64,000 nucleotides of DNA, from assembly GCF_900128995.1 (NCBI RefSeq), contig NZ_FQUE01000006.1, forward strand, positions 157,106 to 221,105. Reading direction: 5' to 3'. Below, piece after piece: positions 6,751-16,156 of this stretch (position 1 is its first letter; the number at the start of each line of letters is the position of its first letter). The notes below the pieces were generated by a model. It was not told where the DNA came from and did no database searches. It saw only the letters and a list, made by a program, of their open reading frames with translations. The DNA comes from Loktanella atrilutea (GTDB taxonomy: Bacteria; Pseudomonadota; Alphaproteobacteria; Rhodobacterales; Rhodobacteraceae). The position numbers were made by a program, and so were the translations under genes.

Positions 6751-9252
6751 TTGGTGATCGAGTTGAATTTCAAGTCCGATTTCTTGTTCAGCGGTTTGGC
6801 GGACAGCCTGATCGGCGGCCTGATCGCGCCGACCCTTCTCGTCGACCTGAACGGAGAGATCGTGTCCGTCAGCCCCGCCGCGGAATCCCTGATGGCCACA
6901 TCGGATGCCGCGACGTTACGGGGCAGGCCGGTGTCGGATTTCACGGACGGGACCGATCTGGACGGGTTGCGGAACTGGGTCCGCGACACCCTTTCCGGCA
7001 GGGCTACCGCACCGGACTGGACGGTGAACCTGCAGCAGGCCGCAGGCCCGGCCTCATGGATCGTAAAGCCGGTGCCGGACGATTACGCCAAGGTCGTCGG
7101 CTTTCTTTACCAGCACATCGGACCGGATCTGCCGCAGACCGATGATGCCGCAGTTGCGGCAGGGCGCAGATTCGATGTCCTCGCGGAAACCGAACTGCGC
7201 TGGAAGACCGCCGTGCTGAGCGCGAGCCAAGGCGTCTGGGATCACGACTTCGAACGCAACCGCCATTACCTGTCGGAATCCTGGCGCACCATGCGCGGCC
7301 TCGCACCGGACGCGACGGCCCCGGAATCGACCGAGGACTGGCTGCTGACCATTCACCGCGACGACATCCAGAAAGTTCGCGAGCAGCTGCACCTGCAGGA
7401 ATCCGGCCTGACCGACATCGTCAACTACACCTTCCGCCAGCGGCACGCGGCGGGGCACTGGATCTGGATCCTCAGCCGGGGGCGCGTCATGCGGCGGGAT
7501 GCGGCCGGCTTTCCGGTCCATATCATCGGCACCGACACGGACATCACCGAAATCAAGGCGGTAGAACAGGAACGCACCCGTCTGGCGGAACGGCTCGCGC
7601 TGGCCATGGAAGTGGCCGAGATGGGCCAGTGGGAATTCGACATCGACAGCGGCCGCACCGCCTGGGACGCCCGCGCCGCCGCCATGCTGGGCGTGACGGC
7701 GGATGCGGTCGAACGGACCGGTCCGCACTGGAGCGACCTGATACACCCCGACGACAGGCAGGGCGTCATTGCCTACAACGCTGCCCGCCTGCGCGCGCGC
7801 GAGGACATCGCCTATGACTACCGGGTGCTGACGGACGACGGTTCCGAGCGCTATATCCGGACACGGGGCAAGTTCCTGCCCTCGCCCGAAGGCGGCGGCA
7901 CCTATGTCGGCGTCGATTTCGACCTGACGCCGGAGTATCGCAAGACACGGGCGCTCGAACAGGCCCGCAGCCAGCTGGAATACGAAAGCCGTCACGATGC
8001 GCTGACCGGGCTCGCCAACCGTCGCAGCCTTGACGAGGTCTTTGCGAACGCCCTTGCGACGGCGCCGGAGACACCGCTCGCGGCGATGCATTTCGACATC
8101 GACCGTTTCAAGCAGATCAACGACAGCCTCGGCCACGACGCCGGTGACGTCGCCCTGCGCCACGTCGCGACGATCCTGCGGGACCACATGCCGCCGGGTG
8201 CCCTCGTCGCGCGGGCCGGTGGCGACGAATTCGTGACCCTCTTCGTCGATGCGCCGGCGGAGGATGTCCTGCAGGGCATCGCCGATCGCATCACCACGGC
8301 CCTTGCTGTGCCCTTCGCCTATCACGCTGCACAGATCAGGACCGACATGAGCATCGGGATCGCTCGTACCGCCCCCGGCGACGCGGCGCGCGGCAACCTC
8401 TTCATCATCGCCGACATGGCGCTTTACCATGCCAAGACGGACGGCCGCGCCACCTGCCGCTTCTACCACCCCGGAATGATGGAGGAGTCGGCTCACCGCA
8501 AGCGGCTGGAGGATGCGCTGTCCGTCGCTTTTGCACAGGATCAGATCATCTGCCATTACCAGCCGCAGTTCGATGCGCGTAGCCTGAAGATGACCGGTCT
8601 CGAGGCGCTCGTGCGCTGGCAATGCCCGCAGCACGGGCTGATCATGCCTGACCACTTCCTCGGGATCGCTTCCGACATGGGGCTGATGGCGCGCCTCGAC
8701 GATGCCGTGCTGCGGCAGGTGCTGCGCGACACCCGCGCCTGGGCGTCTGCCGGCCTCGACGTGCCGCATGTGTCGGTCAACATCTCGGCCGAGCGCCTGA
8801 CTGATCCGCAGCTGGGTCCGTCGCTGCGGGCGTTGCAGATCGTTCCGGGCACGATCGTCTTCGAACTGCTCGAATCGGTCTTTCTGGACGGTGCCGACGC
8901 GACCATCGACAAAAATCTGGCAATGCTGGCCGACCTCGGTATCGAAATCGAGATTGACGACTTCGGTTCGGGCCATGCCTCGATCATCAGCCTGCTGCGG
9001 ATCGCGCCGCGCCGGCTGAAGATCGACCGTGCGCTGGTGCAGCCGATCGTGACCTCGCCCCAGCGCCGCGCCCTGTTGGAAACGATCATCCGGATCGGAC
9101 GGATGCTGCATATCGACGTGGTCGCCGAAGGGGTCGAGAGCGCGGATCATGTCAGGATTCTTCAGGATCTGAAGTGCGACATTCTGCAGGGCTATGCCCT
9201 CGCCCGGCCGGTCCCGCCCGGGCAGGTGCCGGACCTGCTGATCTCTCGCTGA
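6751..9252 (+). CDS. Triple-PAS diguanylate cyclase/phosphodiesterase (GGDEF-EAL)
   Basis: 833 residues, no transmembrane segment seen, so probably a cytoplasmic cyclic-di-GMP enzyme. Three PAS-like sensor domains occupy roughly residues 18-130, 150-275 and 285-400; the second and third are followed by PAC motifs (GTDTDITEIKAVEQE and VGVDFDLTPEYRK). A GGDEF domain follows with an intact GGDEF at about 489-493, but the RxxD inhibitory site expected just before it is absent. The EAL domain keeps LEALVRW (Glu at about 618) and DDFGSG, so both activities may be possible. The start is uncertain: TTG at 6751 or GTG at 6754, neither with a strong ribosome site. Confidence 0.92.
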   Translation: MVIELNFKSDFLFSGLADSLIGGLIAPTLLVDLNGEIVSVSPAAESLMATSDAATLRGRPVSDFTDGTDLDGLRNWVRDTLSGRATAPDWTVNLQQAAGPASWIVKPVPDDYAKVVGFLYQHIGPDLPQTDDAAVAAGRRFDVLAETELRWKTAVLSASQGVWDHDFERNRHYLSESWRTMRGLAPDATAPESTEDWLLTIHRDDIQKVREQLHLQESGLTDIVNYTFRQRHAAGHWIWILSRGRVMRRDAAGFPVHIIGTDTDITEIKAVEQERTRLAERLALAMEVAEMGQWEFDIDSGRTAWDARAAAMLGVTADAVERTGPHWSDLIHPDDRQGVIAYNAARLRAREDIAYDYRVLTDDGSERYIRTRGKFLPSPEGGGTYVGVDFDLTPEYRKTRALEQARSQLEYESRHDALTGLANRRSLDEVFANALATAPETPLAAMHFDIDRFKQINDSLGHDAGDVALRHVATILRDHMPPGALVARAGGDEFVTLFVDAPAEDVLQGIADRITTALAVPFAYHAAQIRTDMSIGIARTAPGDAARGNLFIIADMALYHAKTDGRATCRFYHPGMMEESAHRKRLEDALSVAFAQDQIICHYQPQFDARSLKMTGLEALVRWQCPQHGLIMPDHFLGIASDMGLMARLDDAVLRQVLRDTRAWASAGLDVPHVSVNISAERLTDPQLGPSLRALQIVPGTIVFELLESVFLDGADATIDKNLAMLADLGIEIEIDDFGSGHASIISLLRIAPRRLKIDRALVQPIVTSPQRRALLETIIRIGRMLHIDVVAEGVESADHVRILQDLKCDILQGYALARPVPPGQVPDLLISR

Positions 9253-9364
9253 CAGGCCGTGAACCGGGTGCTGACCTGGACCACACGCCCGCGATTATCC
9301 GCGACGTCTGGACAGCCCCCCCATTTCCGGCAGGATGCCGGCCAGTCCCAAGCGGAGCGTAACC

Positions 9365-11017
9365 ATGACCGCCGACATTCTGATCGTGAATGCCCGCACC
9401 CGCGCGGTCATTGCCGCCCCCGGCACCACCGCCGTTGCATGGCGCGACGGGATCGTCATCGCTCTGGGCGACGATGCCGCCGTCGGGGCGCTTGCCGGTC
9501 CCGCAACGCGGGTCATCGATGCGCGGGGCATGGAACTGATGCCCGGCTTTGTGGAAAGCCACCTGCATCTCTTCATGGGCGGCGCCACGCTGACCATGCT
9601 CGACCTCGGGACAACCTTTGGTTTCGACGCGGTGGCCGAGACCTTTGCAAGAGCCGCCACCGACCGACCCGGCGACGATCTGATTCAGGCCTTCTCGGTG
9701 CACTACACCGTTTTCGGCGAGGGCACGCGGCCGGACCGTCACATCCTCGACCGGATCAGCCCCGACCGCCCGATCAGCCTGATGTCGGCGGACCTGCATT
9801 GCACCTGGGCCAATACCGCAGCGCTGGCACAGGCCGGCGTCCTTCACGGTGCCGACGTCGGGCCAGAGGCGGAGGTCGTGATGGGCCCCGATGGGCTGGC
9901 GACGGGAGAGTTGCGGGAATTTGCGGCCATGAACCGGGTCAACATGCTCTCGCGGCTGCAGGGGCGTGATGGTCTCGACTATCGCCCGGCAGGGCCGGTG
10001 GCAGAGTCCGATCGCAGCTATGACTGCGAGGTGATCCGACAGGCGGCGGGCTACTGCGCCGCGCACGGGATCACCAGCGCCGTGAATATGGATGGCAACG
10101 CCTATCAGGCCGGGCTGCTGCGCGACCTCGCACTGGCGGGCGACCTGCCCGTCCGCGTCAGCCTACCCCTGCGCCTCGTCGCCTCCGACGGGCCGGCGGG
10201 ACTGGCCATGCTGGACGATTTCGGATCCGAGGTGCCGGGCTGGCTGCGCTTCGACCGGGTGAAGATGTTTCTGGACGGCGTCTGGGATACATGGACCGCC
10301 CTCACGACCAGCGATTATCCGAACCGGCCCGGTTTTCGGTCTCAGCCGCTGATCCCGCAGGACACCTTCGACGCCATCTGCATCGCGGCGGATGCGCGCG
10401 GGCTGCAGATCGCGACCCATGCGGTGGGCGACGGTGCGGTACGTGCGGCCATCGACGGCTATGCCGCCGCGCGCCGGGCCAACGGCCCGCGCGATTCCCG
10501 CCACCGGATCGAACATATCGAGGCGATCACACCGCAGGATCTGGACCGCCTCGCCCCGCTTGGCATCACCGCATCGATGCAGCCACTGCATCCCCCCGGT
10601 GCAGCGGGACTGCCGCTGCAGCCTACGGTGTCCATCATGGGGCGCGACCGCTGGCCAACCGCCTTTCCGTGGCGGATGCTGAAGGACCGTGGGGTGCCGC
10701 TCGCCTTCGGCAGCGACTGGCCGGTTTCGCCCATCGATCCGCTGCTCGGAATTCATGCCTGCCTGTCGCGGCAGCCTTGGGCGGACGGCATGCCGGACCA
10801 GCGCATCAGCCTTGATGACTGCCTGCTGGCCTGTACCCGTGGCGGCGCCTACGCCGATTTCAGCGCAGTCCGTCGCGGCACGCTGGCCGCCGGTCTGGAT
10901 GCCGACCTCGTCCTGATCGACGGATCACTCGACGGTCTGGCGGAATCACCGGATGCGGCCCGGGTGGCGCTGACCGTCTGCGGCGGGCGGATCACGTACG
11001 GGGCCGACAGCCTCTGA
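9365..11017 (+). CDS. Amidohydrolase family 3 protein (YtcJ-like)
   Basis: 550-residue metal-dependent hydrolase. Metal ligands typical of the YtcJ group are seen in order: GFVESHLHLF near residue 62, THAVGDGA near 353, RIEHIEAI near 379 and FGSDWPVSPIDP near 448. No signal peptide is visible. The ATG at 9365 is preceded by GGAG about 10 bases upstream; an in-frame start 30 bases earlier is less likely. Family members hydrolyse varied amide or formamide substrates; nothing nearby identifies the substrate. It lies between unrelated genes on the same strand. Confidence 0.88.
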   Translation: MTADILIVNARTRAVIAAPGTTAVAWRDGIVIALGDDAAVGALAGPATRVIDARGMELMPGFVESHLHLFMGGATLTMLDLGTTFGFDAVAETFARAATDRPGDDLIQAFSVHYTVFGEGTRPDRHILDRISPDRPISLMSADLHCTWANTAALAQAGVLHGADVGPEAEVVMGPDGLATGELREFAAMNRVNMLSRLQGRDGLDYRPAGPVAESDRSYDCEVIRQAAGYCAAHGITSAVNMDGNAYQAGLLRDLALAGDLPVRVSLPLRLVASDGPAGLAMLDDFGSEVPGWLRFDRVKMFLDGVWDTWTALTTSDYPNRPGFRSQPLIPQDTFDAICIAADARGLQIATHAVGDGAVRAAIDGYAAARRANGPRDSRHRIEHIEAITPQDLDRLAPLGITASMQPLHPPGAAGLPLQPTVSIMGRDRWPTAFPWRMLKDRGVPLAFGSDWPVSPIDPLLGIHACLSRQPWADGMPDQRISLDDCLLACTRGGAYADFSAVRRGTLAAGLDADLVLIDGSLDGLAESPDAARVALTVCGGRITYGADSL

Positions 11018-11074
11018 CCGTCTGCAACGCGGTTTGCGGATGCATCGCCAGCCGAAACCGGCTAAAGCGCGGCG

Positions 11075-12178
11075 ATGACCGAAACCGCATTCGAGATCTT
11101 CGCCACCGCCCCGCCGGGTCTGGAACCGCTTCTGCTGCAGCAGGTGCAGGCCGCGGGCTTCGCCGGTGCGCAAGCCGTGCCCGGCGGCGTCACCTTTCCG
11201 GGCGGCTGGCCAGAGGTCTGGCGCGCCAATCTGGAGCTGCGCGGCGCCGGTCACATCCTCGCCCGCTTCGGCAGCTTCCTCGCGTTCCATCTGGCGCAGC
11301 TCGACAAGCGGTCGCGCAAGTTTCCGTGGACCGACACCCTGCGCCGCGACATACCCGTCCGGGTCGAGGTGTCCTGCCACAAGTCCAGGATCTACCACGC
11401 CGGTGCCGCCCAGCAGCGGATCGAGACCGCCCTGCGCGAGGAGGCCGGCATCGCCATTGCCGCCGATGCCCCCGTGACGCTGAAGGTCCGGATCTTCGAC
11501 AACACCGTGACCCTGTCCGTCGACACCAGCGGAGAGAGCCTGCACAAGCGCGGCCACAAGGAAGCCGTCGGCAAGGCCCCGATGCGCGAAACGCTGGCGT
11601 CGCTGTTCCTTGCCCACTGCGGCTATGACGGCAGCGAACCGGTCGTCGACCCGATGTGCGGCTCCGGCACCTTCGTGATCGAGGCGGCAGAGATCGCACG
11701 CGCCCTGCAACCGGGCCGCAGCCGCGATTTCGCCTTCATGCAGTTGGCCAGCTACGATCCGGACGCCTTCGCCGCCATGGCCACCACGCCGCGCGACACC
11801 GATCTGCGCTTCTATGGCTCCGACCGGGACACCGGGGCGGTGCGCAATGCGACCGCGAACGCGGAACGCGCCGGTGTCGGCGATATCGTGACCTTCGCCC
11901 ACCACGCGATCAGCGACCTGCCCCGCCCCCCCGGTCCGCCGGGTCTGGTCATCGTCAACCCGCCCTACGGCGCCCGGATCGGCAACCGCAACCTGCTGTT
12001 CCCGCTCTACGGTGCGCTCGGGGCCACGCTGAAGGACCGTTTTCGCGGCTGGCGCGTCGGCCTCGTCACCAGCGAACCGGGGCTGGCCAAGGCGACCGGC
12101 CTGCCCTTCACGCCTGACCGCCTGCAGGTGCCTCATGGCGGCCTGCGGGTAACGCTGTTCAGGACCGACCCGCTCTAG
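11075..12178 (+). CDS. THUMP-domain class I SAM-dependent RNA methyltransferase (RlmL/TrmN-like)
   Basis: 367 residues. An N-terminal FLD/THUMP-type RNA-binding region (about 1-155) precedes a Rossmann methyltransferase with the SAM loop DPMCGSGTFVIEAAEIA near residue 195 and the catalytic NPPYGAR near 297, the pattern of N2-guanosine methyltransferases. The family modifies 23S rRNA or tRNA guanosines; which one cannot be told. Its TAG stop overlaps the TAG stop of modC on the other strand within a CTAG palindrome (12175-12178). Confidence 0.88.
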   Translation: MTETAFEIFATAPPGLEPLLLQQVQAAGFAGAQAVPGGVTFPGGWPEVWRANLELRGAGHILARFGSFLAFHLAQLDKRSRKFPWTDTLRRDIPVRVEVSCHKSRIYHAGAAQQRIETALREEAGIAIAADAPVTLKVRIFDNTVTLSVDTSGESLHKRGHKEAVGKAPMRETLASLFLAHCGYDGSEPVVDPMCGSGTFVIEAAEIARALQPGRSRDFAFMQLASYDPDAFAAMATTPRDTDLRFYGSDRDTGAVRNATANAERAGVGDIVTFAHHAISDLPRPPGPPGLVIVNPPYGARIGNRNLLFPLYGALGATLKDRFRGWRVGLVTSEPGLAKATGLPFTPDRLQVPHGGLRVTLFRTDPL

Positions 12179-13224
12179 GCCGCGCCGCCGATGTCCTGCG
12201 CGGCGACCGCGGTCGCCTTGATGATCGCATGCACCTCCTGCCCCACCACCAGCCCCATCCGGGCGGCGGACCGCCGGGTGATCCGGGCGAGCAGCCGGTC
12301 GCTGCCGCTGTTAAGGGACACGGCCACGCCGGGGCCGTGTCCGACCTCGATCGCGGCGATGTGGCAGGTCAGCACATTCAGCGCCGACAACCCCTGCGGC
12401 GCCTGCAGGGACAGGATCACGTCCTGCGCCGGGATCCGCAGTCGGATGCGGTCGCCATGGCGGCCCAGCCGCCCGGGCAGCACCAGTCGCCCGGCGGACA
12501 ATGCGACCTCGGTCAGCCCATCGGCTGCGTTCAGCCCGCGCACGGTGCCTGTCAGCACCGCCCCCGCATCGCGCACACCGACCAGCGGCACGGCGGCGGG
12601 GTCGGACAGGATGTGGTCGAGCGGGCCAAAGCGGGTGACGCGGCCCGCTTCCATCAGCACGAGCGTCGTGGCCAGACGCGCGACCTCTGACATCGCGTGG
12701 CTGACATAGATAACTGGCACACGTGTCGCGGCACAGAGGCGTTCGAGGTAATGCAGCACCTCTGCCTTGCGGTCGGCATCCAGCGCGGCGAGGGGTTCGT
12801 CCATCAGCAGCAGTTGCGGGTTCGACATCAGCGCCCGCCCGATGGCGACGCGCGACTTCTCTCCGCCCGACAGGGTCGCGGGACGACGGTGCAGCAGATC
12901 GTCGAGGCCCAGCATCTCGATCACCGCGTCGCGGTCGTGGGTGCCACCGTAGCTGAGGTTGCGTGCCACATCGAGATGCGGGAAAAGCCGTGCATCCTGG
13001 AAGACATAGCCGATGCGCCGGCGATGGACGGGCGTTTGCGTCAGGTCCATGCCACCGATCCGCACGTGGCCCGCATCGGGGCGCATCAGTCCGGCGATGC
13101 AGTTGATCAGCGACGACTTGCCAGACCCCGACCGGCCGAAGATGGCTGTGACGCCGTGCGGCGCCGCGAACGCCGCATCCAGCGTGAAGTCGCCCAGACG
13201 GCGCATGACGGCAATGTCGATCAT
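12175..13224 (-). CDS. modC: ModC, molybdate ABC transporter ATP-binding protein
   Basis: 349 residues. The ATPase domain carries Walker A GRSGSGKSS near residue 30, signature LSGGEKSRVAIGRAL near 125 and Walker B LLLMDEPLAALD near 145. A C-terminal ~70-residue MOP/TOBE domain that binds oxyanion is recognisable (LSALNVLTCHIAAIEVGHG onward), which separates ModC from other importers. It overlaps the modB stop by 4 bases. With ModB it forms the inner-membrane part of a molybdate importer and would feed the cofactor genes seen at 1-3805. Confidence 0.93.
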   Translation of the reverse strand: MIDIAVMRRLGDFTLDAAFAAPHGVTAIFGRSGSGKSSLINCIAGLMRPDAGHVRIGGMDLTQTPVHRRRIGYVFQDARLFPHLDVARNLSYGGTHDRDAVIEMLGLDDLLHRRPATLSGGEKSRVAIGRALMSNPQLLLMDEPLAALDADRKAEVLHYLERLCAATRVPVIYVSHAMSEVARLATTLVLMEAGRVTRFGPLDHILSDPAAVPLVGVRDAGAVLTGTVRGLNAADGLTEVALSAGRLVLPGRLGRHGDRIRLRIPAQDVILSLQAPQGLSALNVLTCHIAAIEVGHGPGVAVSLNSGSDRLLARITRRSAARMGLVVGQEVHAIIKATAVAAQDIGGAA

Positions 13225-13913
13225 GCGCCCAACCGCGCGGTCAGGCGTTGGGACAGCCATTCGGCCAGCGCCAGCGTCGTCATCGCCAGCACGATCGAGA
13301 TCACCACCAGTGACACCACCGCCCCGTCCTCTCCCGGTACCTGCAGCAGACCGTAGATGGCCGAGGGGATGGTCTGCGTCTGCCCCGGAATCGCCGCGAC
13401 GAAAGTGATTGTGGCACCGAATTCGCCCAGCGCCTTGGCAAAGCCGAGCACCGCCCCCGCCAAGACCGCGGGGCCGATCAGCGGCAATGTGACGGTGGCA
13501 AAGACGCGGACACGCGATGCCCCCAGGGTCGAGGCCGCATCCTCCAACCCCGGTGGCACCGCCTCGAACCCCAGCCGGATCGCGCGGACGGTCAGCGGAA
13601 AGGCCATGATCGCCGCTGCCAGAACGGCACCGGTCCAGCGAAAGGCCAGCGTAATGCCGAAGGCATCGCGCAACACGCTGCCGATCGGTCCCTGCGTGCC
13701 GAAGGCCAGCAGCAACAGGTAACCGGTGACGACCGGCGGCAGCACCAGCGGTAGATGCACGAGGCCATTCAGCAGCCCCCTGCCCCAGAACCGCTTGCGC
13801 GCCAGCAGCCATGCGACCACCACCGCGAAGGGCAGGCTGATGATGGTCGCGACGACCGCCACGCGCAATGAAAGCATGACAGCGGCCCAGGCGACGGCAT
13901 CGAGCGCACCCAT
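13221..13913 (-). CDS. modB: ModB, molybdate ABC transporter permease
   Basis: 230 residues with about five hydrophobic segments (VAVVATIISLPFAVVVAWLLA, LVHLPLVLPPVVTGYLLLLAF, VLAAAIMAFPLTV and later ones). The cytoplasmic EAA loop is seen as GFEAVPPGLEDAASTLGASRVRVFATVTLP around residues 115-145. The ATG at 13913 sits at the expected N-terminus. No modA for a molybdate-binding protein is present upstream, where a divergent-family gene read in the same direction ends at 14028, and no ModE-like palindrome was noticed. Confidence 0.93.
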   Translation of the reverse strand: MGALDAVAWAAVMLSLRVAVVATIISLPFAVVVAWLLARKRFWGRGLLNGLVHLPLVLPPVVTGYLLLLAFGTQGPIGSVLRDAFGITLAFRWTGAVLAAAIMAFPLTVRAIRLGFEAVPPGLEDAASTLGASRVRVFATVTLPLIGPAVLAGAVLGFAKALGEFGATITFVAAIPGQTQTIPSAIYGLLQVPGEDGAVVSLVVISIVLAMTTLALAEWLSQRLTARLGA

Positions 13914-14027
13914 CAGAACGGGCCCCGCGGGTCACAGCGACGAACGGCCCTTTCGGGCCCAAGCTTGTCTGGCGTGTCTGTCATGGCGCGGACTATCCCG
14001 CCTGCGTCGCCGCACCGCAAGGCCGCA

Positions 14028-15185
14028 TCAGGCCCAGGCGACAAGGCGCGCCGACAGATGGTCGCAAGCCGCCCGTGTCGCATCGTGCACGGGACCGGTG
14101 CGGGGCGTATCGCGCAGGGTCGTGATCCAGTGCGGTGGCGGCACCGTCACCCGCCGCTGTCCCTCCCACCGCAGGGCGCCCAGCACTGCCTGCGCGGCCG
14201 GCGGCAGCACGGTGGGGATCGGCAGATCGTTCAGGATTGCCCAGTTGCCGGACCACAGGCGGCCGACGCTCCACGGATTGTACCCGCCGCCGCCCAGCAC
14301 CATCAGGCGCGGGGCCAGCCCCCGGATCGCCCGCAGGATCGCCCAATGAGCGTTGTTCGACAGCGACAGGCGGGACTGCGGATCCTCCTGCACCGCATCG
14401 GCCCCGCACTGCAGCACGACGGCATCGGGGCGGAAGGCCGCAAGCGCCGGCAGGATCACCCGATCGCGCACAAGCGCCATGTCGTCGTCGCAGGCCCCCG
14501 GCACCAGCGGCACGTTGAAGACATTGCCCGCCCCCGCATCCTCCAGCGGCCCGGTGCGGGGCCAGCGCCCGGCCTCGTGGGTCGAGATCAGCAGCGTGTC
14601 GGGATCGGCGCGAAAGGCATGATCCACCCCGTCGCAATGGTGGGCGTCGATGTCGAGGTAGGCGATCCGTGCCACCCCGTTGCGGCGCAGCGACTGGATG
14701 CCCAGCACCGGGTCGTTGAGGTAGCAGAAGCCCCCGGCCCGGTCGGGGAAGCCGTGATGCGTGCCGCCCGCGGGGGTAAAGACCGTGCCCGGGCGGCGCA
14801 GCAACTCTCCCGCCAGCAGGGCCGCGCCGGCAGAGGTGGCCGGGCGGCGGTACATCTCGGGAAAGACCGGGTTGTTCGAGGTGCCAAGGCCGTGGCGCAG
14901 CCGGTCCGTCTCGGTCACGGCCTGCGCCGCTTCGGCCCGTTGCAGCGCGGCGATATAGGCGGGCGTATGGAACGACAGCAGCGCGGCAGGCTTGGCGCGC
15001 GGCGAGGTCAGGTACTGCCCCGGCCCGATCCAGCCCATCGCGCGGCACAGATCCATGACCGTGCTGACCCGCGGCACCCGCAGCGGGTGGAACGGTCCAT
15101 AAGACGAATGGCGATAGATCTCGGACCCGATGAACACAGGTTCCGTCTTGCGGACGTCATGGGGGTATGGGACCACGAGGTTCAT
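14028..15185 (-). CDS. Histone deacetylase family protein (AcuC-like zinc amidohydrolase)
   Basis: 385 residues of the arginase/deacetylase fold. Zinc and catalytic motifs are present: GGTHHGFPDRAGGFCYLND near residue 140 with the His pair, YLDIDAHHCDGV near 170, STHEAGRWPRTG near 196 and the downstream QCGADAVQEDP near 255, with GGGGYN near 297. The family removes acetyl or other acyl groups from lysine side chains or acetylated small molecules; AcuC acts on acetyl-CoA synthetase, but no acs gene is nearby. The ATG at 15185 leaves only 19 bases to the divergently read Nudix gene. Confidence 0.9.
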   Translation of the reverse strand: MNLVVPYPHDVRKTEPVFIGSEIYRHSSYGPFHPLRVPRVSTVMDLCRAMGWIGPGQYLTSPRAKPAALLSFHTPAYIAALQRAEAAQAVTETDRLRHGLGTSNNPVFPEMYRRPATSAGAALLAGELLRRPGTVFTPAGGTHHGFPDRAGGFCYLNDPVLGIQSLRRNGVARIAYLDIDAHHCDGVDHAFRADPDTLLISTHEAGRWPRTGPLEDAGAGNVFNVPLVPGACDDDMALVRDRVILPALAAFRPDAVVLQCGADAVQEDPQSRLSLSNNAHWAILRAIRGLAPRLMVLGGGGYNPWSVGRLWSGNWAILNDLPIPTVLPPAAQAVLGALRWEGQRRVTVPPPHWITTLRDTPRTGPVHDATRAACDHLSARLVAWA

Positions 15186-15204
15186 ATCTCGGGATGTAAG
15201 ACCT

Positions 15205-15696
15205 TTGGCCGACGACACCACCCCCGCCCGCCGGCCCGCGCCGTCTGGACAGTTGCCGCTGAAGCTGCGCGGCGGCAAGACCGACGTGCGGGGCCAGTTC
15301 GCCGCCCTGTGCTGGCGTCGCGCGGCCGACGGTAAGGTCGAGATCTGCCTGATCACCTCGCGTCGGACGAAACGCTGGATCGTCCCCAAGGGCTGGCCGA
15401 TGCACAAGCAGACGCCGGCAGAAGCCGCCGCGACCGAGGCCTGGGAGGAAGCGGGCCTGACGGGCCGCCCGGTCGACCGCTGCCTCGGCGTCTATTCCTA
15501 CGTCAAACCGCTGTCGAAGCGGACCACGCCCGTCGTCGTCATGGTCTATCCGCTGGAAGTCACCCAAGTGTCGAGCGATTGGCCGGAACGCCGCGAGCGC
15601 CGGCGCAAATGGTTTCCGCTGCAAGAGGCCGCGAACAGACTCGCCGAACCGGCATTGCGCCGGATCGTCGAACACTTCGATCCCAGTGGACTTTAG
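15205..15696 (+). CDS. Nudix hydrolase (DIPP-like)
   Basis: 163 residues. The Nudix helix lies at about residues 68-90, starting at GWPMHKQTPAEAAATEAWEE. Against the consensus GX5EX7REUXEEXGU, the first Glu is Gln and the Arg is Thr, while the metal-binding EAWEEAG is kept. The preceding KTDVRGQFAALCW and RRTKRWIVPKG resemble diphosphoinositol/diadenosine polyphosphate hydrolases, so a nucleotide or inositol polyphosphate substrate is plausible. The TTG at 15205 is favoured because an ATG at 15130 would lie inside the divergent deacetylase gene; family members usually start close to this point. Confidence 0.82.
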   Translation: MADDTTPARRPAPSGQLPLKLRGGKTDVRGQFAALCWRRAADGKVEICLITSRRTKRWIVPKGWPMHKQTPAEAAATEAWEEAGLTGRPVDRCLGVYSYVKPLSKRTTPVVVMVYPLEVTQVSSDWPERRERRRKWFPLQEAANRLAEPALRRIVEHFDPSGL

Positions 15697-15701
15697 GGCC
15701 G

Positions 15702-15729
15702 TTGCAACCGGGGCCGTCTCGCCTATATT
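15702..15729 (+). promoter_or_regulatory. Putative sigma-70 promoter of the DUF1178 gene
   Basis: TTGCAA at 15702-15707 and TATATT at 15724-15729 are separated by 16 bases in the 61-base gap after the Nudix gene. The spacing to the TTG start at 15758 would leave a leader of only about 20 bases. Confidence 0.45.
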
Positions 15730-15757
15730 TTGCACAGACTTTACCGGACGTGCATCC

Positions 15758-16144
15758 TTGATCCGTTACACATTGACCTGCGAAAATTCGCACCGCTTCG
15801 ATAGCTGGTTCAGGTCCGCCGCCGCTTTCGAGGCACTGGCGGACCAAGGCCATCTGTCCTGCGCCACCTGCGGATCGCCGCAGGTGACGAAATCCGTCAT
15901 GACGCCCTCCGTCGCGACCGATCGCGCGGAACCTTCCGCGCTCGAGCGGCTGCGCGCGCATGTAGAGGCGACATCCGAAGACGTAGGCGACCGTTTCGCC
16001 GCAGAGGCGCGTGCCATTCACGATGGCGATGCGCCTGACCGCCCGATCATCGGGCAGGCGAACGGGGCGCAGGTGCGCGCGCTGATCGCCGACGACATCC
16101 CCGTGCTGCCGCTGCCCTTCATGCCGCGCCGGCGCACCAATTAG
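15758..16144 (+). CDS. DUF1178 family protein
   Basis: 128 residues, conserved in alphaproteobacteria and of unknown function. The N-terminus IRYTLTCENSHRFDSWFRS followed by LSCATCGSPQVTKSVMTPSVA shows a Cys-x2-Cys zinc-ribbon-like centre typical of the family, and the C-terminal half contains ADDIPVLPLPF near the end as usual. The start is set at the TTG at 15758 because homologues begin with this MIRYTL block; an in-frame ATG at 15686 would overlap the Nudix gene. It is followed 12 bases later by an SDR gene on the same strand. Confidence 0.85.
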   Translation: MIRYTLTCENSHRFDSWFRSAAAFEALADQGHLSCATCGSPQVTKSVMTPSVATDRAEPSALERLRAHVEATSEDVGDRFAAEARAIHDGDAPDRPIIGQANGAQVRALIADDIPVLPLPFMPRRRTN

Positions 16145-16156
16145 GAGAAGCCCTTC

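Noticed and set aside
7054..9150. 698-codon minus-strand frame opposite the GGDEF-EAL gene
   Set aside because: No motif, and the plus strand has clear PAS, GGDEF and EAL motifs.
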